DNA from: Sporothrix humicola
Taxonomy: Eukaryota; Ascomycota; Sordariomycetes; Ophiostomatales; Ophiostomataceae
Reading direction: 5' to 3'
Assembly: GCA_021396245.1 (NCBI GenBank)
Contig: WNYE01000025.1
Location: 186,001-250,000 of the forward strand
DNA: 64,000 bases
The position numbers and the translations under genes were made by a program. Shown here piece by piece: positions 1 through 12,911 of this stretch (its first letter is position 1; each line of letters opens with the position of its first letter). The notes beneath the pieces are model-generated. The model was not told where the DNA came from. It made no database searches and was given only the letters and a program-made list of their open reading frames with translations.

Positions 1-843
1 TGCTCTATCGAAACGTACTTTCCATTTTGAGAGAGGTGGCTCTCCAATTCTGTAGCCTTTTTCCACAACGGAGGAGCTATGCAACAAAAAATTGCCTCGT
101 ACGTTAGTAAAATGCGAGGCGCAAGTCGAATAAAACGGCAGCTGCGGGCGGGCCATAGGACGGAATACGAGGTCAAAGTATCGTGGGGAAAGAAGCTTTT
201 TCTCAAGCCTGGGCAATCCTGGGCATGCCTGGGCGCCCGAAATAAGCCGCGTCGAAGAAAGTGAGAAAAGCGGCATCGCTGGAGGTTAAAATCACGCTGC
301 GGAGCTCTATGCAAGGCGGAAGGAGCAAACATCGGTGACTTGGCAAAATGGAAAGAGCGGAAAGAGAAAAGCTTACTTCTACATCGATGCAAGTAAGAAA
401 CAAAACAACAAAACAAAACAAACACTGAAGACGAAACACACTCGTTCCCGGCATTCATGCCGTCCTGCATTGTTTCCCTTAGGCAATCCATATTTTGGAT
501 GGGATGTTTTGATGCCTGATCTATTGTATCCCGATTTGTTTCCAAAGCGTTTATATGCCTTATGGATTCCTTTGTTCTTGCCGTTGTTTCCGTAAGTGAC
601 AGGGCCTTCATCAGAATGCCTGAAGGACACGACCCACCTTCCCTACAATAATCTAGCAACGTTGGAGTCCTTCGCTTCATATAAAGGGCTGTCCTCATAC
701 GTTGGAGGCCTCGTGCTGTTTGGACTTCCAACCACACTTTGCCGCAAAAGGATTTGGAGGGATGGCGTCCACCTCGGTCCAGACTCTCACAGAACCAACA
801 TCAAGATCCATTGGGGTCGCTGGTGCTGTTGGGCATTGTGTCC
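1..843. other. left-edge non-coding stretch
   Basis: No supportable gene was found. All short open frames here lack family resemblance or codon bias. A minus-strand open frame at about 695-949 lies directly behind the decayed gene at 844-1684 and could be its out-of-frame tail, but I cannot align it with anything. Confidence 0.4.
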
Positions 844-1684
844 TCACCACAATCTCTTTCTCCACGGCGCAGGCGACGACAAAACCGTCTGTACCGCACG
901 AGGTCTCTGATTTTCCGATACGAACCGCAGCCAGACTCGACAGCCCCATAGCGCAACCAAAGCATCCAGCGTCTCCGGTGGTAGAGAGGCCGTCACCAAC
1001 AGCCGATGCACAGACAGCTCCGAGTCGTACTCCATCGCTACATCTTGCCCTTCGTCACGACCGAGTCCCCATTTGCACGCAACCCGCCGTTGTGAAAACG
1101 AAAACACTGGTGCTGCACCGGCCACAAAAGGTGGACTGTCCCGCTCCGTCCATCCCTTTTATGTCTATTGGTAAGACTGTCGCTGACAATTGACCGTTTC
1201 CCGCAGACGGTTAAGTCGCCCGAAACACCAGATGGCCCAGACGACGGGCAGGTGCAGCCACAGCCTGGATAAAGTAGTCCACCGAGTTCTTGATGTTGTG
1301 TCCGCTCTCATAGTTGTGGACACCCGCCGTGCGCATCAGCCGTATTGGTGGCGGCGTGCGGCGCAGATTGTATATATGGCGAGGCCGGCATTTTATTGTA
1401 CTTCTGCCACCTCCAGGTCGCTGTTCCATCCGTGAAAACTCGACAACTGATGTGGGATCACTCAAGCTGGCGAGGCCACGGTTGACGCCGTATAAGTGTA
1501 CATCAAGGTCTGACTCGGCATAGATGGCTTGGCCGTCAAGCACAAGAATAACTGGCTGCACGATGTCATTGTTTCTCGTACTATTTAAAGTCCTTGCGTC
1601 ATCGTAGACGGCCTCAGCATAAGATGGTAGAGCGTTTGTTCCTGACGGCGGTCCAGTATATGATGGCGGTTCCGAGCCGTCCAT
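844..1684 (-). pseudogene. decayed conserved fungal protein of unknown function
   Basis: The frame starts at 1684 with MDGSEPPSYTG and has a Pro/Tyr-rich N-terminus (PPSY, LPSYAEA), as seen in a family of fungal hypothetical proteins. It then runs through RHIYNLRRTPP to ...LVFRAT and a TAA stop at 1211-1213. Coding sense resumes at once in the same frame behind that stop (PSAGNGQLSATVLPIDIKGMDGAG). It then moves by one base into another frame near 1130-1145 (PPFVAGAAPVFSFSQ, then RLLVTASLPPETLDALVAL), ending at 844. So one in-frame stop and at least one frameshift separate pieces that read as one protein. The stop is one C-to-T change from CAA, the CpA-to-TpA direction expected of RIP. An intron cannot be fully excluded, but no good donor precedes the stop. 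Function unknown. Confidence 0.55.
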
Positions 1685-4600
1685 TTCGGAGAAGAATGAA
1701 ATAAGTCAAGTTAAAAGAGAGTGACCGGGGCCGAGCCGAAAAAAAAAAGCTCCGAATGGAATGCTTCGAATGCCGGGGAATGCGAGCTTGCGGCTCGGCC
1801 GGTACTAATCATCAAACGGCGCTAGGTGGGTATGGGCCGTTCCCTTCGGCTCCGGAGGCCCTCTATGTTTTCATGTTCTAATACTCGGGTATTTTGAATT
1901 GTACTCCGTTAACAGATAGTAGTTCACATGGTTGGCCACTTGGGTGCAACTGAAGTTCTCAACAGTTTTGGTGCCAAGTGGTGCCCGTGTTATGTTGTGA
2001 GATCTAGCAAATTTGGAATCAAGTACTGCACTGCCCGCACCCGTACAATAGCCTCGCCCCTTTAACATGCTTGCATCAACGCCCGAGATACCTTGTGTAG
2101 CTTCAGTATGGGTCAGTATGAGCCAGGATTTTGTAACCCATAAGGTAGCAAACTCGGTGAGTCTTGAGCGCTCTTTGCTTCACATATTCGATGTAGCAGT
2201 GAAGCTGACAGAAGGCGATGGATATCACGAGATTGAGACTAGAAATACAAGCACACAAAGTACGCTGTGGAGGACAGCGCTTAAGTTTGAGACACAAAGA
2301 TGTCTTTTGAGGCTGTGCTGGTTAGCACGGAGATAATTCTCAGTAGACAACATTGACGAGATCATCATCTATCGTGCAATCGCAAAGTTACTTATGCACG
2401 AAGGTGCAGATCTTGATCTTGCCCTGCCTTAGGAGATGCAGTCCAGAGACATGAAACATAGCTTACAACAACAAACAACAAAGTAGTGAAATGCAAGTAT
2501 TGCTTTTTCTTTAGTTTGGGCTTATACGGATTGCCACACATCGATAAGCGGTGAAAAGGTATTTACTGGATTTTGAATTTTGGTTGGTTCAATATTGATA
2601 TTTCCATACAATACGTTCAATTGCATCTATTTATTTATTTTTGTTTGAGAAATGAAACGATGGAAAAATTGAAAAAAAAAAATTAATTTTGTGCACTACA
2701 GCAATATATCGCATCTCGACGAGTACAAGATAACAAACTGGCTGTGCGAGCTGCCGTGTAATGCTTTTTATATGTGTGTCGTCGGACACCGGAAAGGGCC
2801 GAAAAGTATTGTGACGTCAAGGTTACATATGCAGAGATGCGCGAAAAGTTCATCGAGATATCGTCCTTCGTATCCTACATTACACAACAGAACTTGAGCT
2901 GCATATACGATTTATTTTATTTGTACATTGTGCTGTAAAGCCACCTATTGGGCGCTTGGCACATATTTTTTGAGATCTGTGGCTGGCAAACCACCGTTGG
3001 CCATTGTCGCCACTGACTTACACTGATTCCAAGTCAGTTTGAGATCTTCAGGGCAGGTTCCTGGTGTTGGAACGCCGTTGAGAATGGCACGCTTCAGACA
3101 GTTTAAAACAGTCACATGACCTGTCACCGGCAGACGTTGTTTAGCGTCGACGTTGTGTGTCTGTTGGTTCTAAACTGGAGTTGTAACTTGTAACTCTGGA
3201 ACTCTCACAGAGACAACGAGTTGGTGATGCCAAGACATCGCCGTCCCTTTCTTCATCCAGATCACACTGCAGTGACAGCACAATACCTCATAGGCGTAGG
3301 AAAAAAAAAGCTCGTCCCACTTAGGGCCTCGTTAGTATTTTGTGCCTCGAGTGCCTTGCATATCGCGTCACTATTTGTCCTTGAGCAGAAAAAGGGACCC
3401 AATTTCGCCCCCTTTTCATCGAAACCGACGGACTCTTTTACTAGAACGAACCGTCGAAAATCCATATTCACTTTTTTATCCCTTCTCATAAATATGAGCC
3501 ACCCTGTTGGATTTTTTTCTTTTTTGCGGTAGTATTTTACTGTCTCTAATTCACTCGGTATTTATTATTCGCCTCCATCTACCGACTGATGATCCGGCGA
3601 TTAAGGGACAGAGTTGGCTTCGGCTGGACAAAAGTTGACAAGATCTCGACTTGACAACTTGGATGCATCCACAAAGGCCCAGTTATTTTGTTACAAACAA
3701 CTAATATTTGTGATTTTTTGCTCTCAAATTTTTAGCGGTAGCTGATGTTGATCTTGTACCTGACTAGAACGGGCCTTTTTTGCTTCTTCGACTTTCCGCT
3801 CTGCTTTCTTTTCCTATTGTAGTCCAGGTGGCCCCGCCATATCTATGGATTTCAATATTAGCTGGGAACCGATGGAGCGGCATACAGAACAGATCACGGT
3901 AGCTCTTGCCAATTCATCGACCCGTTCTTGCCCCGTTGGTTGTTGAGTGATATTTCCTAATTGGTAGATAACATTCATGTTGAGGAAGGAACGGTTTGCT
4001 TTGTACGACATAAGCCGTGTTTCTCACCAATATTGATGCAAAATTTCGTTGCTGACAGCATCGCTGATGGCAGCAAGTCGTCTCATTATCAAGAAAATCC
4101 AGACGAGGCTCCAAAGCCGCATCTTTTCTCGAGAAGTGGATTCTCATTTTTTTGTCGTTTGCTGGAAACCGAAAATGGGCAGCGGTCTAGCCCCCCCTGC
4201 AACCTGCCCTGTGGGAAGCTCCTTCCATAAGTCTTGGCACGGCCTGTGCTTACCCTTTGACGCGATAAAGGGGCGTAACGCCAACATGGGCCTGTCGATT
4301 ACGGCGATCCAAAAGGGAAAGAAGGGAAAAGGGCCCAAAGAAACTCAAGAAATCTCAGAGAAAAAGAGAGCAAAAAAGCGTGCCGAAGAAATAGGGGCGG
4401 ACACCTTACCCCTGGCTAGTGACAGCCGGCTTCATTGCGCAACTGCCACGCTGTTTTTGAGCTTCTTTGAACTTGGGCTTCTTGGTCGATTTTGCTTTCT
4501 TTCGTGAGTACTTTGATTGCGAACTTGTCCTCTGTAGATGGTGGCTTGCCTTCCGTGCGACGATGGCATCTCGCTAGGCAAAATACAAAATATGAGAGAG

Positions 4601-7080
4601 GGGAAAAGGTGTGGCGGCTGTTCTCGAAATATCGTTAATTCTCGATATCCCGCGCAGATGAGTGGTGAGTGGTTATTTGTGAGGCCTGCTACTGGTGATT
4701 TCCAGATTTCCCTCAAAAGAGGAGACGCGATGATGAGCGCGGGTGGCTTTTCCATGTCTAAGACCTGAGCCGCAAAAAAGCCATCTTGATTGGTCGGCGC
4801 CGAAAAATGTCAAATCTGATAGCCTGCATGTCTGCACACCTGTCTCTTCGGAATCTCGATGCGGCGCTACGGTATGCCTGCCCGTCTTCATCTCTATTTC
4901 CCCCCTTTTGCCTGCCTCGCCTGCGTAGTTGGGGCCAACTGAGGAGAATTTGACATGGAAATGCAGGGAGAGCTCTTCAGCTTGGAGATTGGTAGAAATG
5001 ACATAAAAGACAGCGCCACAAATGCTTGGAAAGCCTTTGGCCAAGCCCTGAAAAGATTCTTCACCTTGGCCTGGGGCATATTTGGGACATTTTGCAGCAG
5101 ATATGTGTGTCGACAAAATAGGGATGGGCACCTAGTTCCGCAGGGGGCTTGCCCGACAGATACAGATGAACAGTGTGCATTTGCACTCAGTGCTTTGTAT
5201 CTGTAAAAGATGACGCCTTTTCCGCGTTTATTATGGCGTGGGGCTCGATTTTTGTCATTTTTGGTGTCTTATCTGTCCTCTAATATTTTGAGTGAACAGC
5301 TCTGATATGGCAGGCATTGTGCTTTGCGGTTTTGACATTTTGACAGGCCCTCTTTCGTTTTGGCGTTTTTGATTCGTTCGGCTTGCTTCTCGAACCTCCT
5401 TTTCGAGATCCAAGATGCAAGTCCCGGCCCTGGGTCTTTCTTTTCCTTTCTTTTCCCGTTTTTGTGATTGAGTTTGTATGGTTCTGGGTGGGCACTGCGT
5501 TGTTTCCCTTGTCCTGTGCACATCTCCTCAGCTGAATTCGTGCTCCGTCGGTTCGCTGTGCATGTTTGCCAATTCTGATCCAATAATTCGACACCCACTT
5601 TCAATTTCCCCGTCCGTGAACTGTGTGGAGCCTGGTGTATTAGGAAAAAAAAAGACAATAGACTCCTTCTCTGGATAAGGTGAAATGAGAGCACAAAAAC
5701 AAAACAAAGAAAATAACAGCAGCGAGTATCACCGATAAAAATGACGAGGTTCTTCTTTTTCAATAGAGTTGTCGACTTTTAGCGGTAAATCACCTGTATC
5801 CCAAAAGATCTCCAAACGGGCCCCATCGTCTTACAGATGGCCAGATTGTCAGATAGATACGACTTTGGTAACGCGGTCTGGAACCCTTCACTCTTTTTTC
5901 CCGGCGTGGGATGTGGCTTGCAATCCGTCTTCGGTACTGCCACAGACGGGAAAAGGGATAGAGTTGGGATGAACAACTTCTTTTTGTGCCGCTGCAGCTG
6001 TCCGCGTCTTGTCTCGCCCTTTATGCTTCCCTGTCCCTTTGTAGTCAGCGTTGCAGTGATCCTAATCCCAGCCAATTTCAGTCTGTTTGAGGAACCCAGC
6101 CGGCGGCCCTGGTCTGTGACTTGTGTCTCTGTTTGGATGGAGATTCTTTCAGGGGCTAGAAGCCCGGCGCCTTAACCGCTGCCGCTTCTGAGGTAACGCT
6201 AGCCTGGGTAGCTAAGACCCTTTGAGGGAAAGGTCCCTGGATGAAATAAAACGAGTAAAACAGAATAAAACGAACGGGGCTGCGAAACGAAGAAAAAGTG
6301 AAGAAAAAAAGGGTCCCCAAAACGACACAATGCATCTCCGAATTTGAGATTTTACTGGGGCATTATCAGCTTTATCATTATGGAGTATTTGATCACTGCA
6401 CAAAATATTCGCAGCACCAGAAAAATAGGGGGCCGCATAAGGTGAAGAGCACCAAAACGGCAAGAGCAAGTGGCTGTAGCTTCCCTTTTGCTTCCCTTTT
6501 CTCTCCATCCACGTCAATCGTCCAGGAAAGCGCTTGAGGCTAGAACGACTACTTTTCTGGGCAGTCATATTCTCCATCAGCGGGCTGCTCCTTCCCTCCT
6601 TCTGCATGCCAGAAAGCAGGCTAAAATCATGCAAAAACCTCAGCAAATCTAACAATTCGCTGCACATTTATCTGTACGCGCTGCCTCAGCCGGCCAACGA
6701 GAGAGCTTGAAAGCACATTGGCAGAAACCCGGAATAGGGGACAGGGACTACGCCAGCGAACGCGACTGACAAACAGCAAACAGATGGGGAGCTAGAAGGC
6801 TCAAAACGCCCAGTCTTAATTACTCTTCATAATATGCCCGTACCAATAGCGCGAGATAACGACTTGCTGGCGTTTCCACACCCCATTTGATGCCAACTGG
6901 AAGGAACGAACGTTTGTCGCACACAGGCCCCAATGTGCTTCCCCTCTACCCAAAATTGCGACAGGGAAGCGCGAATGAACAGGAAAATAGGGAAAGAGCG
7001 ACTGGTGAAAAAAAAAAGTAAAGAAAAAAAGTAAAGGGGGAAGGCACGTAGAACAACACAAACATAGGGGTGATTCCCAA
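1685..7080. other. gene-poor intergenic region
   Basis: No convincing gene in 5.4 kb. The segment from about 2480 to 2910 is AT-rich with short homopolymer runs. A minus-strand open frame at 2945-3127 (see separate entry) is the only protein-like piece. From about 3200 to 7080 only low-complexity, frame-inconsistent open frames are present on both strands. Confidence 0.5.
2945..3127 (-). pseudogene. possible gene fragment, cysteine-containing C-terminus
   Basis: A short minus-strand frame ends in a stop at 2945 and reads with protein-like composition: NCLKRAILNGVP, TCPEDLKLTWNQCKSV, LPATDLKKYVPSAQ. It has three spaced cysteines and no low-complexity bias. The frame is closed upstream by a stop at about 3172, and I find no ATG or convincing splice acceptor. 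It may be the last exon of a small protein or a relic of a decayed gene beside the AT-rich patch. I do not recognise the family. Confidence 0.2.
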
Positions 7081-8954
7081 ATAATTTACGAGCTTCCACT
7101 TCGCAAACTTTTCTTCATCCTTTTCTTCCTTCACCACGTCTTCTTCACCATCGCCGACTGCCAACGCCTATATCCTTCGTATTGCTCACCACCACTCCAG
7201 CCACCTGCATCGGACCTTTGGACAGACAGCAACCACCACCACCACCCACCCCCGACGAAGTATACTTACCTAACCGTTCCCTCCCCTCATCAACGACCTA
7301 CGAAATACCAGGCTGCAAGTCGACCCGAATAAGCCACGAGATACGAGACGTACGACGATTACGCATACATTTCGTACATTTGAACACGAGAAAGCCTTCG
7401 AACCCCCCCGTTTACAAACTCCAGCCTCACATCCGCCGAGCTTTGCCCAGCATTGTCGCGGCTGAGACCCTGCCCGACAACTCCAACTGCAATCACACCC
7501 GTTTCCGGACCTCATCTACACCCAATCCTTCTCTTTTGCATCGTGCAATTCTGCAATTCTTGCTCACGGTGCACCGTCTTACCGCGTTTGCCATTTGGCC
7601 GCCTGCACCATCTCTACCCGCTCCCATATCTCTTTTCTCTCTATTGCTCTCTTTTCCCGACTGCGTGGCAGTTTTACCGGGCTCGATTGCCAGCACTATC
7701 CACCTGCCTGGCTATCAATTCCTCTACAGACTACAAGCTCGACTTTTTACAGCTCCCTAGCCCACCAACACCCCATTCCTCTCCCTCTCGTCCACCAACG
7801 AACCCCAAAACACGATCTACCGATCAAGATCAAGATCAGACCTGCGAGACAAAATACGCCAACAGTCCAGCTGAAAATCGCCTCCCACGAACGGCCCATC
7901 TAAACCGCCTAAAGATTTAGAGATCTCTCGTCCCAAGTTTGCTCCCTAATTTTTAGGGGATAAATCCAAGCGGCCAGCGCCAGCGAAAACGGGTTGACAG
8001 TGGCAACTGTGTACTAACGCGCGTGCGCACTGCCAAAACAACCAACCACAGGGTCCAAGACGTTTGGCCAAGGAGAAGAAAAAATTGGGGAACGCCATTT
8101 GGCACCTGTCTAGCGCAAGATTCTTTTCTTGTCCTCCCGCCAAAACTCGTGTCCTTTCCTTATCCGTATTCCTCGTCAAAGTTGCCATTTCTCGCTCGCT
8201 ATACGGGAATCATCCCCTCCACCCTTTCTCTCTTTCTCACCTCTCACCGTTCTGGAATTGGGGAGCTCTCTCTCTTTTACGGACTCGTTTCTTTTTCTCT
8301 GACCTCTCTTTTACCTTCCTACCCTGGTTCGGCTTTCATCGTCGTATCCTCGTTTCTCTCTTTTTCCTTTGTCCCTCCGCCTCCTTCGACCTCCTTTCTC
8401 CTTTTTCCATCTGTGATCAGTGTGGCCCTTCTGTGCCATTCTGGTGACGTGGACCTCAGCTACCAACCTGGCTTCTTCAACACTTTCGACCGCGTCCTCC
8501 TCTTCTTTCAGCGACCGACCAAGGACGCACCGCCGCCGTTCATCGAGCATTGGTCCTCCGTCTTCGCTGTCGTTGGACGGTCACTCGTCGCAACACCTGG
8601 GCGTGAATGCCCGCCAACCGCCCCTCTCACCAATACCCGGTATGTAATCAACATTCCAGTCAGACCATCCTGTCTCATTTGAGCGAGAGAACGCCAGAAA
8701 CAGCGCCAACTCCGGGTGATGTCTCTGTTTTTCTGGGTTTTCTTTGCTTTTGTGTCTTTTGTGTTCCTGTTTTGGCGCTGCCGCTCTGCTGTTACTGGTC
8801 CGGTGCCATGCTTTTTTTGCGCCTCTGCGCCTCGCACCGCTGCTTGATATTTTTCCATTTACGCTTTCGGAGAGGGAACACGACGAAAGCTGACTTATTC
8901 TTTCCTGTTCTGTTTGTTTCTGACTCCCCTCGTTTAGGTACACCGAACATCAAC
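7081..8954 (+). other. pyrimidine-rich leader/promoter of the Mnn10-type gene, with 5' intron
   Basis: The plus strand from about 7090 to 8640 is strongly C/T-rich, a composition common in promoters and 5' leaders of filamentous fungi. A good intron lies just before the coding start: donor GTATGT at 8640 and acceptor TTTAG ending at 8937, leaving 17 nt to the ATG at 8955. Splicing would join a Ser/Pro-rich open frame (8417-8639) in phase with the coding sequence, but it has no in-frame ATG before a stop at 8414-8416. I therefore treat it as untranslated leader. Confidence 0.5.
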
Positions 8955-10472
8955 ATGTCTCTTTCGCGGAGTCCTTCCCCAAGCCCCGACGGCGGCTGGT
9001 CCAGTCCTGGCCTGAACATCAACGGAAGCGGCAGATCGAGTCCAGCTAAGTCGTACGGAGACTCAAATGGCGGTGCATCCTCACACTCGCGCAACTCGGG
9101 CGCAAGCAAATATCCTTCCTTCGCTACGCAAAACACAGGCTTCTTCACCAGACACATGCGACAGCTTTCCAGCAGTTTACCACGCTTTAACGCGAATGTT
9201 CCCAACTCACGGGCCTCTTCATACTCTGATAAGGACAAGCCAAAAGGGCGCTGGGAGATGGGTAACTCGTCGCTTCTCGGGCGCGCGAAGCTCTTCTTCG
9301 CGCGCATGGGACGCACGACAAGAGTCCGTTTGACGATTTTGCTGGCGATACTCGCCGCGATATACATTTTCTACCATTCTCGTGAGTTTTCCCTGGGATA
9401 CCTAATTGGGATGTCGTCACTTGGCTGTATTCTAACGTTTGGCGGTTGTCGGTGCAGCTCTCATCTACTATTGGCGGAGAACATCATGGCTGGGCGGCGG
9501 CGAGAAGTTCGTCATTATCCTGGCAGCAAACGTTGGCGGTGGTGTTATGGAGTGGAAGGGTGCGCGCGAGTGGGCGATTGAGAGAGACAGTACGCGAAAC
9601 AAGAAGCGCTACGCCGCGCGCTGGGGTTACGACCTCGAGATTGTCGACATGAGCACGAAGAAGCGCTACGCCCACGAGTGGCGTGAGAGTTGGGAGAAAG
9701 TCGACTTTGTCCGCCAGGCGATGCGGAAGTACCCCAAGGCTGAGTGGTAAGTTTTCATCCTTGCGAACAAACGGGATGAGAGAAAACGAACGACCCTAAC
9801 ACGCGCAGGTTCTGGTGGTTGGATCTCAACACCTTTGTCATGGAGCCCAGCTACTCATTGCAGGACCACATCTTCGACAACCTCGAGAAGCACATCTACC
9901 GCGATATCAACGAGTACAACCCTCTCAACCTCACCCACCCCCTTAACGACGTGTACCTCGACGACGTGTCCCGGAGTAATGTCGGCAACGGCCAGCCTGA
10001 CTCGGTCAACTTCCTCCTTTCGCAGGACTGCTCTGGCTTCAACCTGGGCTCCTTCTTTGTTCGCAAGAGCGAGTGGACGGACCGCCTGCTCGATGTCTGG
10101 TGGGACCCTGTCGCCTACGAGCAGAAGCACATGGAGTGGGAGCACAAGGAGCAGGACGCTCTCGAGCAGCTCTACACGGCGCAGCCCTGGATCCGCCAGC
10201 ACATGGGCTTCCTGCCCCAGCGCATGATCAACAGCTTCCCTCAGGGCGCCTGCTCTGAGAACGGCAACAACACGCGCTTCCACTACAACCAGGACGACCG
10301 TGACTTCCTCGTCAACATGGCCGGCTGCGAATGGGGCCGCGACTGCTGGGGCGAGATGTACAGCTACCGCGAGCTGAGCTACTACCTGAACCGGTCCCTG
10401 TGGGAGCGCTTCAAGGAGGATCTGCTATGCGCCATCTGGTTCAAGCTGACGGGCCAGAAGGTCAAGTTCTAA
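8955..10472 (+). CDS. MNN10: GT34 alpha-1,6-mannosyltransferase, Mnn10 type
   Basis: Three exons, 8955-9381, 9458-9746 and 9809-10472, give 459 aa. Intron 1 has GTGAGT, a TCTAAC branch and GCAG; intron 2 has GTAAGT, CCTAAC and GCAG. The N-terminus MSLSRSPSP is Ser/Pro-rich and cytosolic. A single signal anchor lies at about residues 121-140, and the rest is lumenal. The catalytic region reads FVIILAANVGGGVMEWK, GYDLEIVDMS and WFWWLDLNTFVMEP, as expected for the galactosyl/mannosyl transferase GMA12/MNN10 family. The family works in the Golgi M-Pol II complex, extending the alpha-1,6 mannan backbone of N-glycans. The DLN at the usual DxD position resembles Mnn10 rather than galactosyltransferase members. 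Assignment to GT34 is firm; Mnn10 against Mnn11 is inferred. Confidence 0.88.
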
Positions 10473-12911
10473 GCGGCGAGCGACAGTAGCATTCTACTTG
10501 CGTTTTCTCCTTGGACATCCTTTTCTCGCATGCTGCATTTCACGTTTATACGATTTTGACGATATCCCACCCTTCTCTTTCATCTCTGGCATTTTCGATA
10601 AACTTACCGTCCTCGACGACTGCGATCCGCGACCGAATCCCTCCATTGCCCGTCACAACCCTCCCACCTATATACCACGACCATCCCATCCTCCATTATA
10701 CCAGACGGCGCTACCTCTTCCCCTCTTATTATGCACCCCTTTCCTGGGGTTGACGACCTTTTTCACATTTGCTTTTTGCTTTGGCGCCTATATTTCTCCC
10801 CAACCAGCGGAGAAAGGCACATGGGATAGATTGGAGAGGTACAAACGAGGGAGGACCCAGCTCATAGGACAGCGGGCCCCGGCATCTCTCTTTACACCTC
10901 AAAACCTCGTCTCAGCATATATTTTCGCTTCTTTGCCTCTCGCTCGCAAGCTTTCCGGTTCCTAAAGCTTCCCGAGAGGCATGTTTTCCATTAGGCAGGG
11001 TGCCCAGGCCTTTTATCTTCTTTTTCTTTTGTTTGCACACCCTGCATTTGAACAAACTACCATTTGTCCTTTTATGTTGCGATTTCTACTTCTACCATTT
11101 TTCTCATTCTCATTCTCATTCTCATTTTCAATTTGCATTTTGCATTTTCTCCTTTTTATTTTTACCATTGGGTTTTTTTGTGGATCTATTTTTGATTGTG
11201 TTATCTGCTTTTTTGTTCATATTGTGTCATCTTGTTTTTTAACTCTTCTATTTTGGACCTCGATCCGAGAAATGGCATCGTTGTTATTGGGGGTTCTTTT
11301 GCTTTTGGCCTCTCCCCCTTCTTCTTTTTTGTGTGTAACAACTCAGTTTACCACCCTTTTTACCCTTTTTGTGATTTTTTTTTGAGAGGCTTTTTTCACA
11401 TTGATACACAATGGAGTATTTGGACAGGATCTTCTTTTTTGCGTCTTCTCTTCTATCTTCACACCCCTTTTGTGTCTTCTTTTTTTGGCAAAATATAGAT
11501 TATCATCTTTTTTGAAAAACAATACAAAATCCGACTTTTGAGTATCCTCATTTTTGTGCTCAAAGCTACAATCCTCACAATCCTTATTGTCTCGTTTACA
11601 ATGACCGTGTCTCGAAGAGCGGCAAAAGTTACATCATAAAGGGCTCTTACACGAGTTTACGAGATCTTTCAGATCCTTTAGATCCTATTGTCCCTCGAAT
11701 CCTACGACTCAGTCACGAACATGTGACATGTGAACGAATCTGCGGAGAGACCCGTCCGTACATGAACAAGGCTCGTACTCTGTACGGAGTACTGTGTACG
11801 ACATACAGAAAGATTGTGTTGTTGAGGGTCCCAAAAAGCCGTTCGGTCCGGACCAATAGGGTAACTGGCCGGACGTTGTTTCGTTTGTTGTAGTAAAGCG
11901 TAGAAAATCACATAAAATCCTCGACACAACGGAAAGACGGAAAGGCGGAAAGAAAGGCTGAGATGACGTAGTGTAGGAAAGAGTAGGAGAAGGGTGTTCC
12001 CGGCCTCGTGCTTTTCTCGGCTATCTGGCTGCCAAGAGATCTTGTTCTCTGCTCCTATTTCTTCAGCCCTTTCCGGGGTGTTGTGCAAAGCGAGATGCAC
12101 CGTTGTCTACTTATTTTTTCTGCTTCTGTTTCTAAAAAAAAGTGGTACAGACTTTCACATGCAGAATGCAGGTGTTGGTGCTGTCAAGGTTTTGACAGGT
12201 GGGGGAATTTACGTGTAAGTTAGCTAAGTCTACATTCTACAGCTCGGGGAAGCGTGCTGTGCATTACGCGCGCATTTATTTACTGCCATTGTATCACATG
12301 CATTGGAGGAGGACATTTGTTTAGGTTGGTGGTAAATGGTAGAATTTGTGACAAAAATGGTAAAAAAGTAAATATGTACAGAAGAAAAAAAAGAGTTTGC
12401 CATGGATCAACAAGGCACCCGGAAGCAGTCACGAGAAAGCTTATTGTTTAACTCGACGCCGGCAGGTGGTGAAAGGCAGTGAAAGAAGAAAGAAAAATAA
12501 TGGGGGGCTCAAGAAGTGAAAAGGGGGGGAAGAGCAAGAAAAGAAACAAAGAAACAACTGCCGCAAAGGAAGAGACAAAGGGCCTTGCAAGACAAAACGG
12601 CGAAACAAAAGCAGAACAGAATTTCAGAAACAAAGGCCAAAAGCCGAAAACAAAAAAGTGACAACAAAAACAAAACGAAAAACAGAAGCTATCAATGCGC
12701 TGCAATGATGAACTAAGGAGTGAACATTCAAAGGGGGCTTTTGTACAGGAGAAAAATCAAACGCTAGATAGGGGGGAATGGGTATTATACTAATTGGTGC
12801 AGTGGCGCGGAGATGTCGGTGGTGATTGTGATGGGGGGACTGTTGACTGTGGTTGTGCTATTAGTGCTGTGACGGGAGGGAATTGAGGGAGAAGAGAAGG
12901 TTGCAGAGGGC
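10473..12911. other. convergent 3' region between GT34 and GH16 genes
   Basis: No gene is supportable. It holds the 3' ends of the flanking convergent genes, a T-rich stretch at about 11000-11510 with a hexamer microsatellite, and a purine-rich stretch at about 12450-12700. Open frames here are low-complexity. A perfect GTACGGAGTAC sits at 11782-11792. Confidence 0.5.
11101..11128. repeat. TTCTCA hexamer microsatellite
   Basis: TTCTCA is repeated in tandem about four and a half times inside a T-rich stretch. It is the likely cause of the repeated Ser/Phe frames seen here. Confidence 0.85.

Noticed and set aside
6130..6210. tRNA-Leu/Ser-like string GCGGTTAAGGCGCC on the minus strand (6166-6179)
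   Set aside because: It resembles an A box, but no GGTTCGANTCC B box or foldable acceptor stem follows.
7182..7920. Overlapping long Pro/Ser/Thr-rich open frames upstream of the Mnn10-type gene
   Set aside because: All three plus-strand frames are open together because the DNA is C/T-rich; there is no family resemblance or codon bias. It is better explained as promoter or leader.
8023..8682. 219-residue Phe/Ser/Leu-rich open frame
   Set aside because: The composition is a product of the pyrimidine-rich leader, and the frame runs across the donor of the 5' intron.
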